Of a stretch of DNA of 37,864 bases, positions 1 through 7,435 are shown piece after piece. The notes beneath the pieces are model-generated. The model saw only the letters and a list, made by a program, of their open reading frames with translations, did not search any database and was not told where the DNA came from. The position numbers were made by a program, and so were the translations under genes. The stretch is taken from positions 1-37,864 of the forward strand of contig NZ_FMDF01000127.1 in the NCBI RefSeq assembly GCF_900091955.1, written 5' to 3'. Source of the stretch: Streptomyces sp. Ncost-T10-10d (GTDB lineage Bacteria > Actinomycetota > Actinomycetes > Streptomycetales > Streptomycetaceae). Within the stretch, counting starts at the first letter, position 1; each line of letters opens with the position of its first letter.

Positions 1-843
1 CGCCGGCGGGGCGCGCTCGCGCGGCGGCTCGCGGCGGACACCCGTACGCCGGTGATGGTGCGGCAGGCGCTGCGCGAACTGATCCCCGCCGACACGGCGG
101 ACGCGGAGCGTCCGGTGCGGGTCTACAGCGTCCTCGCCGAGCCCACGAAGCTGCTGGCGTCGGTGTCGGGGGCGCACACGGCGCCCGCGCCGTGGACCGC
201 GCTCGAACCGAATCGCTGGGAGCGCACCGGGCTGCCCTCCGTCATCGAGGGCGATCCGACGGCCGACGTGACGCTCGCACTGCCGCACCTCGCCCGGATC
301 GGGGTGAGCGAGCGGGGCGCGCAGGTCATGGTGGACCTCGGGCAGATCAACGGCGCGCTCAGCGTCAGCGGTGACCTCGTCGTCGCCCAGGACACCGTGG
401 CGGCGCTGGTGCGCGGCCTGCTCGAACTGCCCCGGCAGAGCACGGTGGTGGTGTCGGTGGACCCGAGCGCGAGCGCCCTGCCCGGCCTCAACGGTCTGGT
501 CCGGGTCCGCTCCGTGTCGGAGGTGAAGGGCAAGGCCCCCGAGGAGATCCTCAACTCCTCCGAGGAACTGGGCGTCGGCCTGGTGCGCGGCGCCGCCCGT
601 ACCGGCGAGGTCACCGGGTTCATCGTCCTCCAGGACGCACCGACCGCCGAGGAGGCCAGGGCGCTCGCGGACCTCTCCGTGCCCGAGGGCGGCGGCTGGA
701 TCGTGCTGACGGTCGGCGACGTACCGGGTGCGCACTGGCGGTGGTACGCGGAGAACGACGGCAGCGTCGACCTGGGCGTCCTGGGCCTGCGGGTGGTCGT
801 CCCCACCCAGACGCTGGCAGGGGCGGGCACGGGGCGGGTCTGA
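1..843 (+). CDS. C-terminal part of an unrecognised protein (5' end outside window)
   Basis: The reading frame is open from the first base of the window and ends at TGA 841-843, so this is the last ~280 residues of a longer protein. A GTG at 52 is possible, but nothing before it looks like a ribosome binding site and the frame upstream is coding-like (RRRGALARRLAADTRTPV). The visible part has no signal peptide, no clear membrane segment and no catalytic motif that I recognise. It alternates hydrophobic strands and acidic loops, as in an alpha/beta domain. I do not assign a family. A strong hairpin lies about 120 bases downstream, which fits the end of a transcription unit. Confidence 0.7.
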   Translation, partial: RRRGALARRLAADTRTPVMVRQALRELIPADTADAERPVRVYSVLAEPTKLLASVSGAHTAPAPWTALEPNRWERTGLPSVIEGDPTADVTLALPHLARIGVSERGAQVMVDLGQINGALSVSGDLVVAQDTVAALVRGLLELPRQSTVVVSVDPSASALPGLNGLVRVRSVSEVKGKAPEEILNSSEELGVGLVRGAARTGEVTGFIVLQDAPTAEEARALADLSVPEGGGWIVLTVGDVPGAHWRWYAENDGSVDLGVLGLRVVVPTQTLAGAGTGRV

Positions 844-965
844 CGGCCCGCGACCCGGCAGAAATGAAGTTGCCGGGAATCTTCCCCTGGTTTGAACCTC
901 CCCGCCCCAGCGGCCGTTTTCACAGTGACAGTGACCGGCCGGAAGGAATTCCGGGACCAGAGACT

Positions 966-1008
966 CCGCCCCGGCAGTCGGCCGACTCCTCCCCTGCTGC
1001 CGGGGCGG
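966..1008 (+). terminator. Hairpin terminator after the first gene
   Basis: CCGCCCCGGCAG at 966-977 pairs perfectly with CTGCCGGGGCGG at 997-1008, giving a 12-bp GC-rich stem with a 19-base loop. It is followed by gccatttctt, a weak T tract. It separates the first gene from the lipoprotein gene and probably ends transcription of the former. The leader of the lipoprotein gene must start downstream of it or read through it. Confidence 0.6.
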
Positions 1009-1095
1009 GCCATTTCTTCAGCAATTCAGCGCTCCAGCACTCCAGCGCTTCGGCGAAATGCCGCTTCTCCGAGAAGTTCCGAAAGAGGGATACCC

Positions 1096-1989
1096 ATGCG
1101 TAAATTCACCTGCGTCCCGGTCGCTTTCGCGGTCGCCGCGGTCATGCTGACGGCGGGCTGCGGAAGCTCCCAGGGCACGGCGGCGACCACCACCGGCTCC
1201 GCCGGACGCGCCGCCTCGACGAACAACGGTGCGCAGCCCTCGCAGGCGGGCCGCCTCAGCGTCTGGAAGAGCGCGCAGCTGGGCCCGGTCGTGACGGACG
1301 GCGCGGGCTTCACCCTGTACCGCTTCGACAAGGACACCCCGAAGCCGCCCGCTTCGAACTGCGCGGGCGAGTGCGCCTCGGCCTGGCCGCCGGTCCTCGC
1401 CGACGGCGCGAAGGCGGGCCGCGGTATCGACCCCGGGCTGCTCGGCTCGGTGAAGCGCGCCGACGGCACGAAGCAGCTGACGCTCGCGGGCTGGCCGCTG
1501 TACCGCTACGCGCAGGACACGGCACCCCGCCAGACCCGCGGCCAGGGCGCCGGCGGAACCTGGTTCTCGGCCGCACCCGACGGCACGAAGGCGCAGGGAC
1601 CGGCACAGGAGGAAGCCCCGAGCGAGCCGAAGGACCTGCCCGCGCTGTCCACGGTCGACGACAAGGAGCGTGGCACGATCGTCCGCGACGGCAAGGGGCG
1701 TACGCTCTACCGCTTCAACAAGGACACCGCCTGGCCGATGAAGTCCAACTGCGTGGGCGCCTGCCTGGAGAAGTGGAAGCCCGCCAAACTCGTCGACAAG
1801 AAGAACATCAAGGGCATCGACCCGAAGCTGATCATCCCGTACACCCGCCCCGATGGCACGAAGCAGCTCACCATCGACTGCTGGCCGCTCTACTGGTACA
1901 CAGGCGACAAGAAGCCGGGTGACACCAACGGCCAGGGCCTGAACGGCACTTGGTTCACCGTGCGGCCCGACGGCAAGCTGGCCAAGTAG
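1096..1989 (+). CDS. Secreted-repeat lipoprotein (SCO0930-like, PF03640 type)
   Basis: Predicted 297-residue lipoprotein. The ATG at 1096 follows GAAAGAGGG with good spacing and opens a typical lipoprotein signal: MRKFTCVPV, a hydrophobic stretch, then a LTAGC lipobox with Cys at about residue 21. A Ser/Thr/Gly-rich linker leads into two copies of the COG4315/PF03640 'secreted repeat' at about residues 55-155 and 185-290. Each copy has LYRFxKDT, two nearby cysteines (SNCAGEC and SNCVGAC), DGTKQLT, WPLYxY and GTWF. The role of the family is not established; it is often described as surface-anchored with possible redox or metal links. The gene stands alone, with a hairpin upstream and pseudogenes downstream. 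Confidence 0.9.
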   Translation: MRKFTCVPVAFAVAAVMLTAGCGSSQGTAATTTGSAGRAASTNNGAQPSQAGRLSVWKSAQLGPVVTDGAGFTLYRFDKDTPKPPASNCAGECASAWPPVLADGAKAGRGIDPGLLGSVKRADGTKQLTLAGWPLYRYAQDTAPRQTRGQGAGGTWFSAAPDGTKAQGPAQEEAPSEPKDLPALSTVDDKERGTIVRDGKGRTLYRFNKDTAWPMKSNCVGACLEKWKPAKLVDKKNIKGIDPKLIIPYTRPDGTKQLTIDCWPLYWYTGDKKPGDTNGQGLNGTWFTVRPDGKLAK

Positions 1990-2077
1990 TCGCGTCGGAC
2001 CGGGGATGGGACCGCGTCGCACCTCGGTCAAGGACGCCGGCTTCCAAGAGAGCGACCCAGGGGTCGGTTCAGTCCGC

Positions 2078-2407
2078 ACACTGCCCTGGCGAAACCCCGA
2101 GGCACCGACGACCCCCCTGGAAGAGAAGCAGCGCAAGCCGATCACAGTGATGTTGGTTCTCACCACCTCGTACGGCAACCGCATCCACCACAGGACGTGG
2201 AACGAACGCAGCCGGAAGCCTGCCCCAGCCGCTGCCGACGTCATCAAGATCGTGGGCGAGCAGGTCCAGCGGTACAGCGGCCGGGTACGCAGGCACCCCG
2301 CCTTCGAGCCGTGCCGCTCGGACATGTTCCACGTCCTCCGGCACACCTACGCCAGCGTGCAACTGGAGGCCGGGGAGTCCGTCGTGAGCCTGTCAAGGTG
2401 GCTCGGG
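2078..2407 (+). pseudogene. Tyrosine recombinase (integrase) C-terminal fragment
   Basis: An in-frame remnant of about 110 codons matches the catalytic half of Streptomyces phage or plasmid integrases: TLPWRNP, then LVLTTSYGNRI, then the box II motif FHVLRHTYASVQLEAGES with the catalytic Arg and His of the HxLRH signature, then SLSRWLG. The N-terminal half is missing. The sequence stops being integrase-like right after SRWLG, before the HxxxxxxxxY segment that carries the nucleophilic tyrosine, and runs into a different gene fragment. It cannot encode an active recombinase. It probably marks a past integrative element whose excision or decay left a junction here. Confidence 0.75.
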
Positions 2408-2430
2408 GTCGCCGCGGCCGCCCGGCGCGG

Positions 2431-2592
2431 CGTGCGGATCACCTGGTGGTGGAGACGCATCCGCACAACGACTACGTGACCGGCGGCCCGGAGCCGGCGC
2501 GCGTCACCGGAGCGCGGTACCGGGTGCCCGCCACCGCGGAGGTCTCCTTCAGCCGGGTGCCGGTGGCCGACGGTGACACGGCACCGGTCGAC
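2431..2592 (+). pseudogene. MBL-fold (persulfide dioxygenase-like) hydrolase fragment
   Basis: About 54 codons resemble MBL-fold hydrolases of the ETHE1/persulfide dioxygenase-rhodanese group: DHLVVETHPHNDYVTGG, where the metal-binding HxHxDY motif appears as HPHNDY, then RVTGARY, VPATAEVSF and VPVADGD. The frame differs from that of the integrase piece before it, and the match stops abruptly before the TauE fragment after it. Only a small internal part of a protein that is normally over 230 residues survives. In related genomes this enzyme is commonly encoded beside a CstR-like regulator, a rhodanese and a TauE exporter, which fits the neighbours here. Confidence 0.65.
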
Positions 2593-2903
2593 GTCTTCTC
2601 GGCGTGGGCGGTGGGTTTCTCGCGGTGCCCGCGCCGGTCACCGTGCCGGCCGCCCCGATGACCGCGGCGGTCGGTACCAGCCTGCCGGTCATCACCATGA
2701 GCTCCACGGCCGCTCCTGTCACCCGCCTCGCCACGCCCACCGCGCCGGACTGGGCGGTGATCGCCCCGTTCACGGCGGCGGTGCTCGGGGCCCGGGACGG
2801 GCAGCGCCTGGCCGCGAGGGTGTCCACCGCCGCGTTGCAGCGGATCTTCGGTGCGGTACTGCCGGCCGCGGCCGTGTTCATGCTCGTCGACGCCGTGATG
2901 TGA
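2592..2903 (+). pseudogene. TauE/SafE-family sulfite exporter C-terminal fragment
   Basis: About 100 codons ending in a natural stop resemble the second half of a TauE/SafE permease: GVGGGFLAVPA, AAVGTSLPVIT, DWAVIAPFTAAV and a last hydrophobic segment AAAVFMLVDAVM. The family is normally 240-300 residues with seven or eight membrane segments; here the first half is gone. The frame could start at GTG 2604, but no ribosome binding site is evident and the start lies inside the usual glycine loop. It is probably a dead remnant of the sulfur locus. It ends 41 bases before the stop of the convergent CstR-like gene. Confidence 0.7.
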
Positions 2904-2944
2904 GCCACGGCGTCGCTCCCGGCCACCATTTCCCGCCTTCCGGC

Positions 2945-3223
2945 TCAGGCCAGCGAGAGAAAGAGTTTCTCCAGTCGCGCCCGCATCTGGTCGCGGTCCG
3001 CGGGCTCACTGCCACCGTCGGCCATGCAGTGCTGCAGGCCCGTCGCGATGATCGCGAAACCGGCCCGGTCGAGCGCCCGGGAAACCGCCGCCATCTGCGT
3101 GATGACGTCCTCGCAGTCCCGGCCCTCCTCGATCATCCTGATGATCCCGGCGAGCTGGCCCTGTGCGCGGCGAAGTCGGTTGAGGACCGATTTCAGTTCG
3201 TCGGCCGCCATGTCGAGTTCCAC
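2945..3223 (-). CDS. CsoR/CstR-family (DUF156) persulfide-sensing repressor
   Basis: 92-residue all-helical regulator of the CsoR/RcnR/FrmR family. The GTG at 3223 is chosen because AGGAGGAGG lies just upstream on the minus strand; an internal Met (residue 5) is less well placed. The core LNRLRRAQGQLAGIIRMIE is typical. Cys37 (GRDCED) and Cys66 (LQHC) are 29 residues apart, the spacing of the persulfide-reactive Cys31/Cys60 pair in CstR. The position where copper-sensing CsoR has its His ligand (four before the second Cys) is Gly62 here, so persulfide or sulfur sensing is more likely than copper. It is divergent from the rhodanese gene, with a palindromic operator between them. A fully copper-independent role is inferred, not shown. 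Confidence 0.88.
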   Translation of the reverse strand: MELDMAADELKSVLNRLRRAQGQLAGIIRMIEEGRDCEDVITQMAAVSRALDRAGFAIIATGLQHCMADGGSEPADRDQMRARLEKLFLSLA

Positions 3224-3238
3224 AACATCCTCCTCCTG

Positions 3239-3254
3239 ATACCCCAAGGGGTAT
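3239..3254. promoter_or_regulatory. CsoR/CstR-type operator
   Basis: ATACCCCAAGGGGTAT is an inverted repeat with two perfect 7-bp arms and a two-base centre. A/T-flanked C-run/G-run palindromes of this kind are the usual target of CsoR-family tetramers. It lies 15 bases upstream of the repressor start and 69 bases upstream of the rhodanese start, so one bound repressor could control both directions. Confidence 0.8.
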
Positions 3255-3323
3255 TCTAACCTGAATGGGGAAGGAGAGACCGAGTCTCTCCTCAGCCCCG
3301 GTGAACGAAAGGAAACACTGCTC

Positions 3324-3896
3324 GTGACCAGCCCCGTCTCCCTCTCCCCCGCCCAGGCCGCGGCCCGTCTCGCGGAGTTCACCGTCATCGATGTGCGGGC
3401 CCCCGGCGAGTACGCCTCCGGGCACGTTCCCGGTGCTCTGAACATCCCGCTGGACCGCCTCCACGAGGCCGTGCCCGCTCTGAAGTCCGCCGCGGCCCGC
3501 GGATCACTTCTCGTGGTGTGCGCCTCCGGCGTCCGCTCCACCCGGGCCTGCGACATTCTCGCAGCGGCCGACATCGAGGCCGTTACCCTGTCCGGCGGCA
3601 CCTCGGCCTGGGAGGGCGAGGGCCGCGATCTCGACCGTCCCGCCGGGGCCCGGGCAACCTGGCCGATGGAGCGTCAGGTCCGGCTCGCCGCCGGTTCGCT
3701 CGTGGTGGCCGGTCTGCTCGCCGGGGTGCGCTTCCCGGCCGCACGCTGGATCTCCGCCGGCGTCGGCTCCGGGCTCGTCCTCTCCGCCGTGACCAACACG
3801 TGCGGCATGGCGGCGGCCCTGTCGAAGCTTCCGCACAACCGGGTCCCGCACTCGGCCGCGAACCTGGACGCGACGCTGGACGCCCTCCAGAGCTGA
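3324..3896 (+). CDS. Rhodanese with C-terminal DUF2892 membrane domain
   Basis: 190-residue sulfurtransferase. GTG at 3324 follows GAAAGGAAA at a normal distance. Residues 1-110 are a rhodanese domain: VIDVRAPGEYASGHVPGALN and the active loop CASGVR with Cys66 as the persulfide carrier. Residues about 118-175 form a DUF2892-type module with two hydrophobic segments (LVVAGLLAGV and WISAGVGSGLVLSAVTNTCGM), so the protein is probably membrane-bound with the rhodanese domain in the cytoplasm. It would move sulfane sulfur between persulfide or thiosulfate and acceptors. The CstR-like operator lies upstream. The usual partner enzymes for persulfide oxidation and sulfite export survive nearby only as fragments. 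Confidence 0.9.
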   Translation: MTSPVSLSPAQAAARLAEFTVIDVRAPGEYASGHVPGALNIPLDRLHEAVPALKSAAARGSLLVVCASGVRSTRACDILAAADIEAVTLSGGTSAWEGEGRDLDRPAGARATWPMERQVRLAAGSLVVAGLLAGVRFPAARWISAGVGSGLVLSAVTNTCGMAAALSKLPHNRVPHSAANLDATLDALQS

Positions 3897-3928
3897 GCCA
3901 CCCCGTAACGGGAGGAGCCCTCCGTAGA

Positions 3929-3968
3929 GGGAGGAGCCGGTCATGCACCCGCGCGACCGGCTCCTCCC
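3929..3968. terminator. Bidirectional hairpin between convergent genes
   Basis: GGGAGGAGCCGGTC (3929-3942) and GACCGGCTCCTCCC (3955-3968) form a perfect 14-bp stem around a 12-base loop. It sits between the end of the rhodanese gene and the end of the minus-strand hydrolase gene, and can terminate both. Confidence 0.8.
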
Positions 3969-3982
3969 GCTGCAGGAACGGA

Positions 3983-5278
3983 TCAGACGTCTTCCCGGAC
4001 CAGTGCGAGCAGGCGGTCCAGTACGCGCGGTCCTCCCGCACGCAGCCCGTCGTGCTCGAACTCGTTGGTCACCCAGGTACGCAGACCTCGGATCGACTCC
4101 GCCGTGCGCAGCGCGTGCCCGGTGTCGACATACATGTCGTCGTGGTAGACGGCTGCGGCGACCGGCACCTCGTTGGCGGCCAGCCGCTGGTCGTCGTACA
4201 GCGGCGCCCAGTCGGTACGGGAGGCCAGCAGCTCGGCCGTCTCGCGCAGCGGGCGCAGCGCCGGGTCCACCTCGAAGTGCCAGGGGTGGATGCTCTCACC
4301 GGTGAAGAGCACCGGTCCGTCGCCCTTGAGCGCCGTGGCCGCGTCGAACTGGGGGAATTCGGCACGGACCCGCTCGGCAGCCCAGCCGGTGGGCTGTTCG
4401 CCCTGACCGTAGATCGCCTCGTGCAACAGCGCGTACAGCGGATGCCCGGCGAACGAGTTGGCCGTGCGCATCGCTTCCTGGAAGGTGTCGGAGAGTTCGG
4501 TGCCGAGCGGCGTGCGGACGAAGGCGTTCTCCAGCAGATAGTGCAGCTGGTGGCTGCCGTTGCCGCTGCCCAGCATGATGCCGAGGGACTGGAACCCCTC
4601 GGGGGTCAGACGGTGTCCCGCGCTTTCCGGGCGGTGCTCGGCGAGGTGAGCGGTGATCTCCCGGGCGCGCTCGACGTCCTGCGGGTAGCGGGCGTAGTGG
4701 GCGGCGACCTTGCGCTCGATCCGCGGGTAGGCGGCCCGGTAGACGTCGTCGGCATGTGCGTCGAGCGAGGGCAGCCCACCGGTGATGAGGACGGCCTTGA
4801 GCCCTTCGGGGGCGGCCGAAAGATAGCGGACGGCGCAGAAGCCGCCGAAGGACTGGCCGAGTACCGTCCACGGTTCGCCGCCGGTCAGTTGCGGGCGGAT
4901 CAGCTCGCAGTCGCGCACGATGTTGTCGGAGCGGAAGTGGGCGAGATAGTCGGCCTGCTCGCGCGGGCCGCCGCGCAGCGGCAGGGTCTGCCGGTTGGCC
5001 GGGGTGGAGAGGCCGGTGCCGCGCTGGTCGAGGAGCAGCACACGGAACTCCTGCACGGCCCTCCCCAGCCATGCCTCCGTGCCGATGAAGCGCCTGGCGC
5101 CGAAGCCGGGGCCTCCCTCCAGATAGACCAGCCAGGGCAGCTCCTCGCCGACCTTGCCGCTCGCCACGGCCTCCCTGCCGAAGACCTCGATCTGCTCACC
5201 ACCCGGATCGGTGTGGTCGAGCGGGACCGTGAAATAGCGGTCGGTGAAGACGATGCCGGGGTGCCGGTAGCTGCTCAC
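3983..5278 (-). CDS. Alpha/beta hydrolase, proline iminopeptidase-like (peptidase S33)
   Basis: 431-residue alpha/beta hydrolase. The GTG at 5278 is chosen because CAGGAG lies seven bases upstream; the frame is open a little further but without a better site. Features from the N-terminus: oxyanion loop LEGGPGFG (residues 54-60), DQRGTGLS (84-91) and nucleophile elbow GQSFGG with Ser143, all characteristic of prolyl aminopeptidases of family S33. A large helical cap follows. The acid is probably in a late Asp-containing loop; the catalytic His is probably in the final third (HDDMYVDTGHA). No signal peptide, so cytoplasmic. It would release N-terminal proline or similar residues from short peptides. 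It is monocistronic, with a terminator downstream. Confidence 0.88.
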   Translation of the reverse strand: MSSYRHPGIVFTDRYFTVPLDHTDPGGEQIEVFGREAVASGKVGEELPWLVYLEGGPGFGARRFIGTEAWLGRAVQEFRVLLLDQRGTGLSTPANRQTLPLRGGPREQADYLAHFRSDNIVRDCELIRPQLTGGEPWTVLGQSFGGFCAVRYLSAAPEGLKAVLITGGLPSLDAHADDVYRAAYPRIERKVAAHYARYPQDVERAREITAHLAEHRPESAGHRLTPEGFQSLGIMLGSGNGSHQLHYLLENAFVRTPLGTELSDTFQEAMRTANSFAGHPLYALLHEAIYGQGEQPTGWAAERVRAEFPQFDAATALKGDGPVLFTGESIHPWHFEVDPALRPLRETAELLASRTDWAPLYDDQRLAANEVPVAAAVYHDDMYVDTGHALRTAESIRGLRTWVTNEFEHDGLRAGGPRVLDRLLALVREDV

Positions 5279-5372
5279 AAGGTGCTCCTGAATCAGATGT
5301 TCCACGGACAGTTCAGCACATGGCCGTGACACGGACGGTCGCGGCCCGTGTGCGGCACGCCCGGGGGCCTCC

Positions 5373-5378
5373 TACCGT
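5373..5378 (+). promoter_or_regulatory. Possible -10 element for a leaderless mRNA
   Basis: TACCGT ends six bases before the ATG at 5385, and no convincing Shine-Dalgarno sequence lies between. This spacing is seen at many leaderless Streptomyces genes, where transcription starts at the A of the ATG. No clear -35 is visible, so this is only a suggestion. Confidence 0.3.
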
Positions 5379-5384
5379 GCAGGC

Positions 5385-6548
5385 ATGATCCGGTTCGAGC
5401 AGGTCAGCAAGGTCTATCCGGACGGTACGAGAGCGGTCGACGGTCTTTCCTTCGAGGTCGCCGAGGGAGAACTGGTCACCCTGGTCGGACCGTCCGGCTG
5501 CGGCAAGACCACCACGATGATGATGGTGAACCGGCTGATCGAGCCGTCGTCGGGCCGGATCCTGGTCAACGGCGAAGACATCTCCGGCGTCGATCCGGTG
5601 AAACTGCGCCGCCGGATCGGCTATGTCATCCAACAGGTCGGTCTCTTCCCGCACCGCACGGTCCTCGACAACACCGCGACGGTCCCCTCGCTGGTCGGCT
5701 GGAAGCGGTCGAGAGCCCGCGAGCGGGCGGCCGAGCTGCTGGACCTGGTGGGCCTCGACCCGAAGACGTACGGTTCCCGCTACCCCGCCCAGCTCTCCGG
5801 CGGGCAGCGTCAACGGGTGGGCGTGGCGAGGGCGTTGGCCGCCGACCCGCCGGTGCTGCTGATGGACGAGCCGTTCGGCGCGGTCGACCCGGTGGTGCGT
5901 GAGCGGCTGCAGGACGAATTCCTGAATCTTCAGGCGTCGGTCAGGAAGACGGTCCTGATGGTCACCCATGACATCGAGGAAGCGGTCCGGATGGGTGACC
6001 GGATCGCGGTCTACGGGGTGGGGCGCATCGAGCAGTTCGACAGCCCCGGGGCTGTGCTCGGGTCTCCCGCGACCTCGTATGTGGCACAGTTCGTGGGCGC
6101 CGACCGGGGTCTGAAGCGCCTTTCGGTCACCACGATCGAGCCGGACGATCTGGAGGAGCCGCCGGTCGCCCGGCTGAACGAGCCGGTGAGGTCGGCGTCG
6201 GCACGGCTGAGCAGTGCGGGTGCCCGCTGGGCGGTGGTGCTGAACGGCGAGGGCGACCTGCACGGCTGGGTGTCGGCGGACGCGCTGCGGATCGCCGGGG
6301 AACACGGCACGGTCGGCGGGCTGGCCCGCCGGATGGACGCCTGGGTGCCGGTCGGCGCGCCGCTGAAGCAGGCGTTCAGCGAGATGCTCCAGCACGACGC
6401 CGGGTGGGTCGCGGTGCTGGACGGGTCACGGTTCCTCGGCGTGCTGACTCCGGCTGGACTCCACGAGGTGCTGCGCCGCTCGGTGGACGCCGATGCGCAG
6501 GGAGTGAGCCGGGCCGAGGTGCAGTTCGACTCGGTGGCGGACGCGTAG
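5385..6548 (+). CDS. Osmoprotectant (glycine betaine/choline) ABC transporter ATPase, OpuCA/ProV type
   Basis: 387-residue ATPase. The N-terminal nucleotide-binding domain has Walker A GPSGCGKTT (residues 35-43), a Q-loop (YVIQQVGLFPH), signature LSGGQRQRVGVARAL and Walker B VLLMDEPFGAVDP. The second half, from about residue 250, matches the paired CBS region seen in OpuCA/OpuAA, which senses ionic strength or nucleotides. It would power import of glycine betaine, choline or carnitine. Two permease genes and a binding-protein gene of the same importer lie on the opposite strand at 10746-13047, so the system appears split. The next gene is convergent, with a 33-base gap. Confidence 0.9.
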   Translation: MIRFEQVSKVYPDGTRAVDGLSFEVAEGELVTLVGPSGCGKTTTMMMVNRLIEPSSGRILVNGEDISGVDPVKLRRRIGYVIQQVGLFPHRTVLDNTATVPSLVGWKRSRARERAAELLDLVGLDPKTYGSRYPAQLSGGQRQRVGVARALAADPPVLLMDEPFGAVDPVVRERLQDEFLNLQASVRKTVLMVTHDIEEAVRMGDRIAVYGVGRIEQFDSPGAVLGSPATSYVAQFVGADRGLKRLSVTTIEPDDLEEPPVARLNEPVRSASARLSSAGARWAVVLNGEGDLHGWVSADALRIAGEHGTVGGLARRMDAWVPVGAPLKQAFSEMLQHDAGWVAVLDGSRFLGVLTPAGLHEVLRRSVDADAQGVSRAEVQFDSVADA

Positions 6549-6581
6549 GGCACGCGCCGTGCGTCGCAGGTCACGCGCCGC

Positions 6582-6869
6582 TCAGGACTCGCCCTGCCGC
6601 CCGCGCCGGTAGCTGCTGCCGTCCTTGGGGCGGACCAGCAGACCGGCGACGACCAGGTGGCGGCGCAGCGCCGAGCAGTCCTCGTGCACCGTGAGCAGTG
6701 CGTCGTTGACCTCACGTTCGGTGTAGGTCCGGTCCCGCTCGAAGAGCGTCTCGCCGAGATGGACCAGCAGCTGCTCACGGCGTGCCGTCTTACGGGGGAT
6801 CGCCGTCAGACGGCCGTGCGAGAAGAGCGCCGCGACCTGGTCCGGACCGCTTGAATCGTTGTCAGGCAT
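6582..6869 (-). CDS. DUF2087 domain protein
   Basis: 95-residue protein with ATG at 6869. It reads as a single DUF2087 module: GRLTAIPRKTARREQLLVHL, then F-x-x-x-RTYTEREVNDALL, then HEDCSALRRHLVVAGLLVR, ending with a basic tail (YRRGRQGES). The domain looks like a winged-helix fold and is often found alone or fused to ArsR-type HTH regions, so nucleic-acid binding is likely but the target is unknown. A decayed LacI-type gene lies just upstream on the same strand, and the stop is 33 bases from the end of the convergent osmoprotectant ATPase gene. Confidence 0.8.
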   Translation of the reverse strand: MPDNDSSGPDQVAALFSHGRLTAIPRKTARREQLLVHLGETLFERDRTYTEREVNDALLTVHEDCSALRRHLVVAGLLVRPKDGSSYRRGRQGES

Positions 6870-7054
6870 GCGAGGGAGCGTCGCAGGCCTCCGGCTTGCG
6901 GGCAACGTGTTTTCGGCGCGCGCGGGCCGGATGGCGGACAGGGCCTGCCCTGCCTCGATCCGCCGGGCAGGCCCTGAACGGCTCGGGCCACCGCGATGGC
7001 TCCCTGGAGCCGCTCGCCCGCCTCGTGGACCGAGGCTGCGGGCCGCCTCCAGAA

Positions 7055-7236
7055 CCTTCTGCCGGGTCTCCTCCGAGATCGTGGCGCCCTGCTTCTTGTC
7101 CGCGAGCACGAGCGGGACCGTGCCCTGTGAGACCCCGGCGAGCCGTGCGACCTCGGCCTCACGCGGGCGGGTCGTGCGGCCGGCCGGTACGGGTGAACGG
7201 CCGGGCCTGGCGCGCCTTCCTGGGGCCCTCCACCAT
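7055..7236 (-). pseudogene. LacI-family regulator, N-terminal DNA-binding remnant
   Basis: On the minus strand a LacI helix-turn-helix is readable: PREAEVARLAGVSQGTVPLV, a hinge-proximal LADKKQGATISEETRQKVLE, then AARSLGP. A well-placed start (CGAGGAGCC then ATG at 7236) is in a different frame and reaches a stop at about 7160. The helix-turn-helix frame has no start codon before an in-frame TGA further upstream. At least one indel has therefore broken the N-terminus, and the sugar-binding domain is absent after SLGP. In related gene pairs such a regulator would control the neighbouring esterase gene; here it is probably inactive. Confidence 0.65.
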
Positions 7237-7252
7237 GGCTCCTCGGATCACG

Positions 7253-7276
7253 TAATGCGCATGAGTAATGCGCATT
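7253..7276. promoter_or_regulatory. Repeated palindrome, possible LacI-type operator
   Basis: The 10-mer TAATGCGCAT occurs at 7253-7262 and again at 7266-7275, three bases apart. Each contains the palindrome ATGCGCAT, and the second extends to AATGCGCATT (7267-7276). A self-complementary core with central CG is typical of LacI/GalR-family operators. It lies just upstream of the broken LacI start and about 160 bases upstream of the esterase start. Confidence 0.5.
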
Positions 7277-7435
7277 GACGAGTGCTGTGAGGGCCGGTCC
7301 AGTACCCGTCAAGAGATCGGACACAACTTCTTCCGGGCGCAGGGGCACCCTCGCCCGCGCGCCGCCCGCACCCGTACGGTGTGATCAACCATCCCTCCGG
7401 GTGATCGCTCACCCCTGCGAAGAAGGCGGTTTCGC

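Noticed and set aside
123..1013. Long antisense frame opposite the first gene
   Set aside because: It mirrors third-position GC bias of the plus-strand gene and has low-complexity Arg/Pro/Ser content.
3239..3254. Copper-responsive CsoR site
   Set aside because: The site type is shared within the family, but the regulator lacks the copper-ligand His and the neighbours are sulfur genes, not copper exporters or chaperones.
6550..6562. GCACG-CGC-CGTGC as a terminator between the convergent OpuCA and DUF2087 genes
   Set aside because: Only a five-base stem with a three-base loop; this is expected by chance in DNA of such high GC content.
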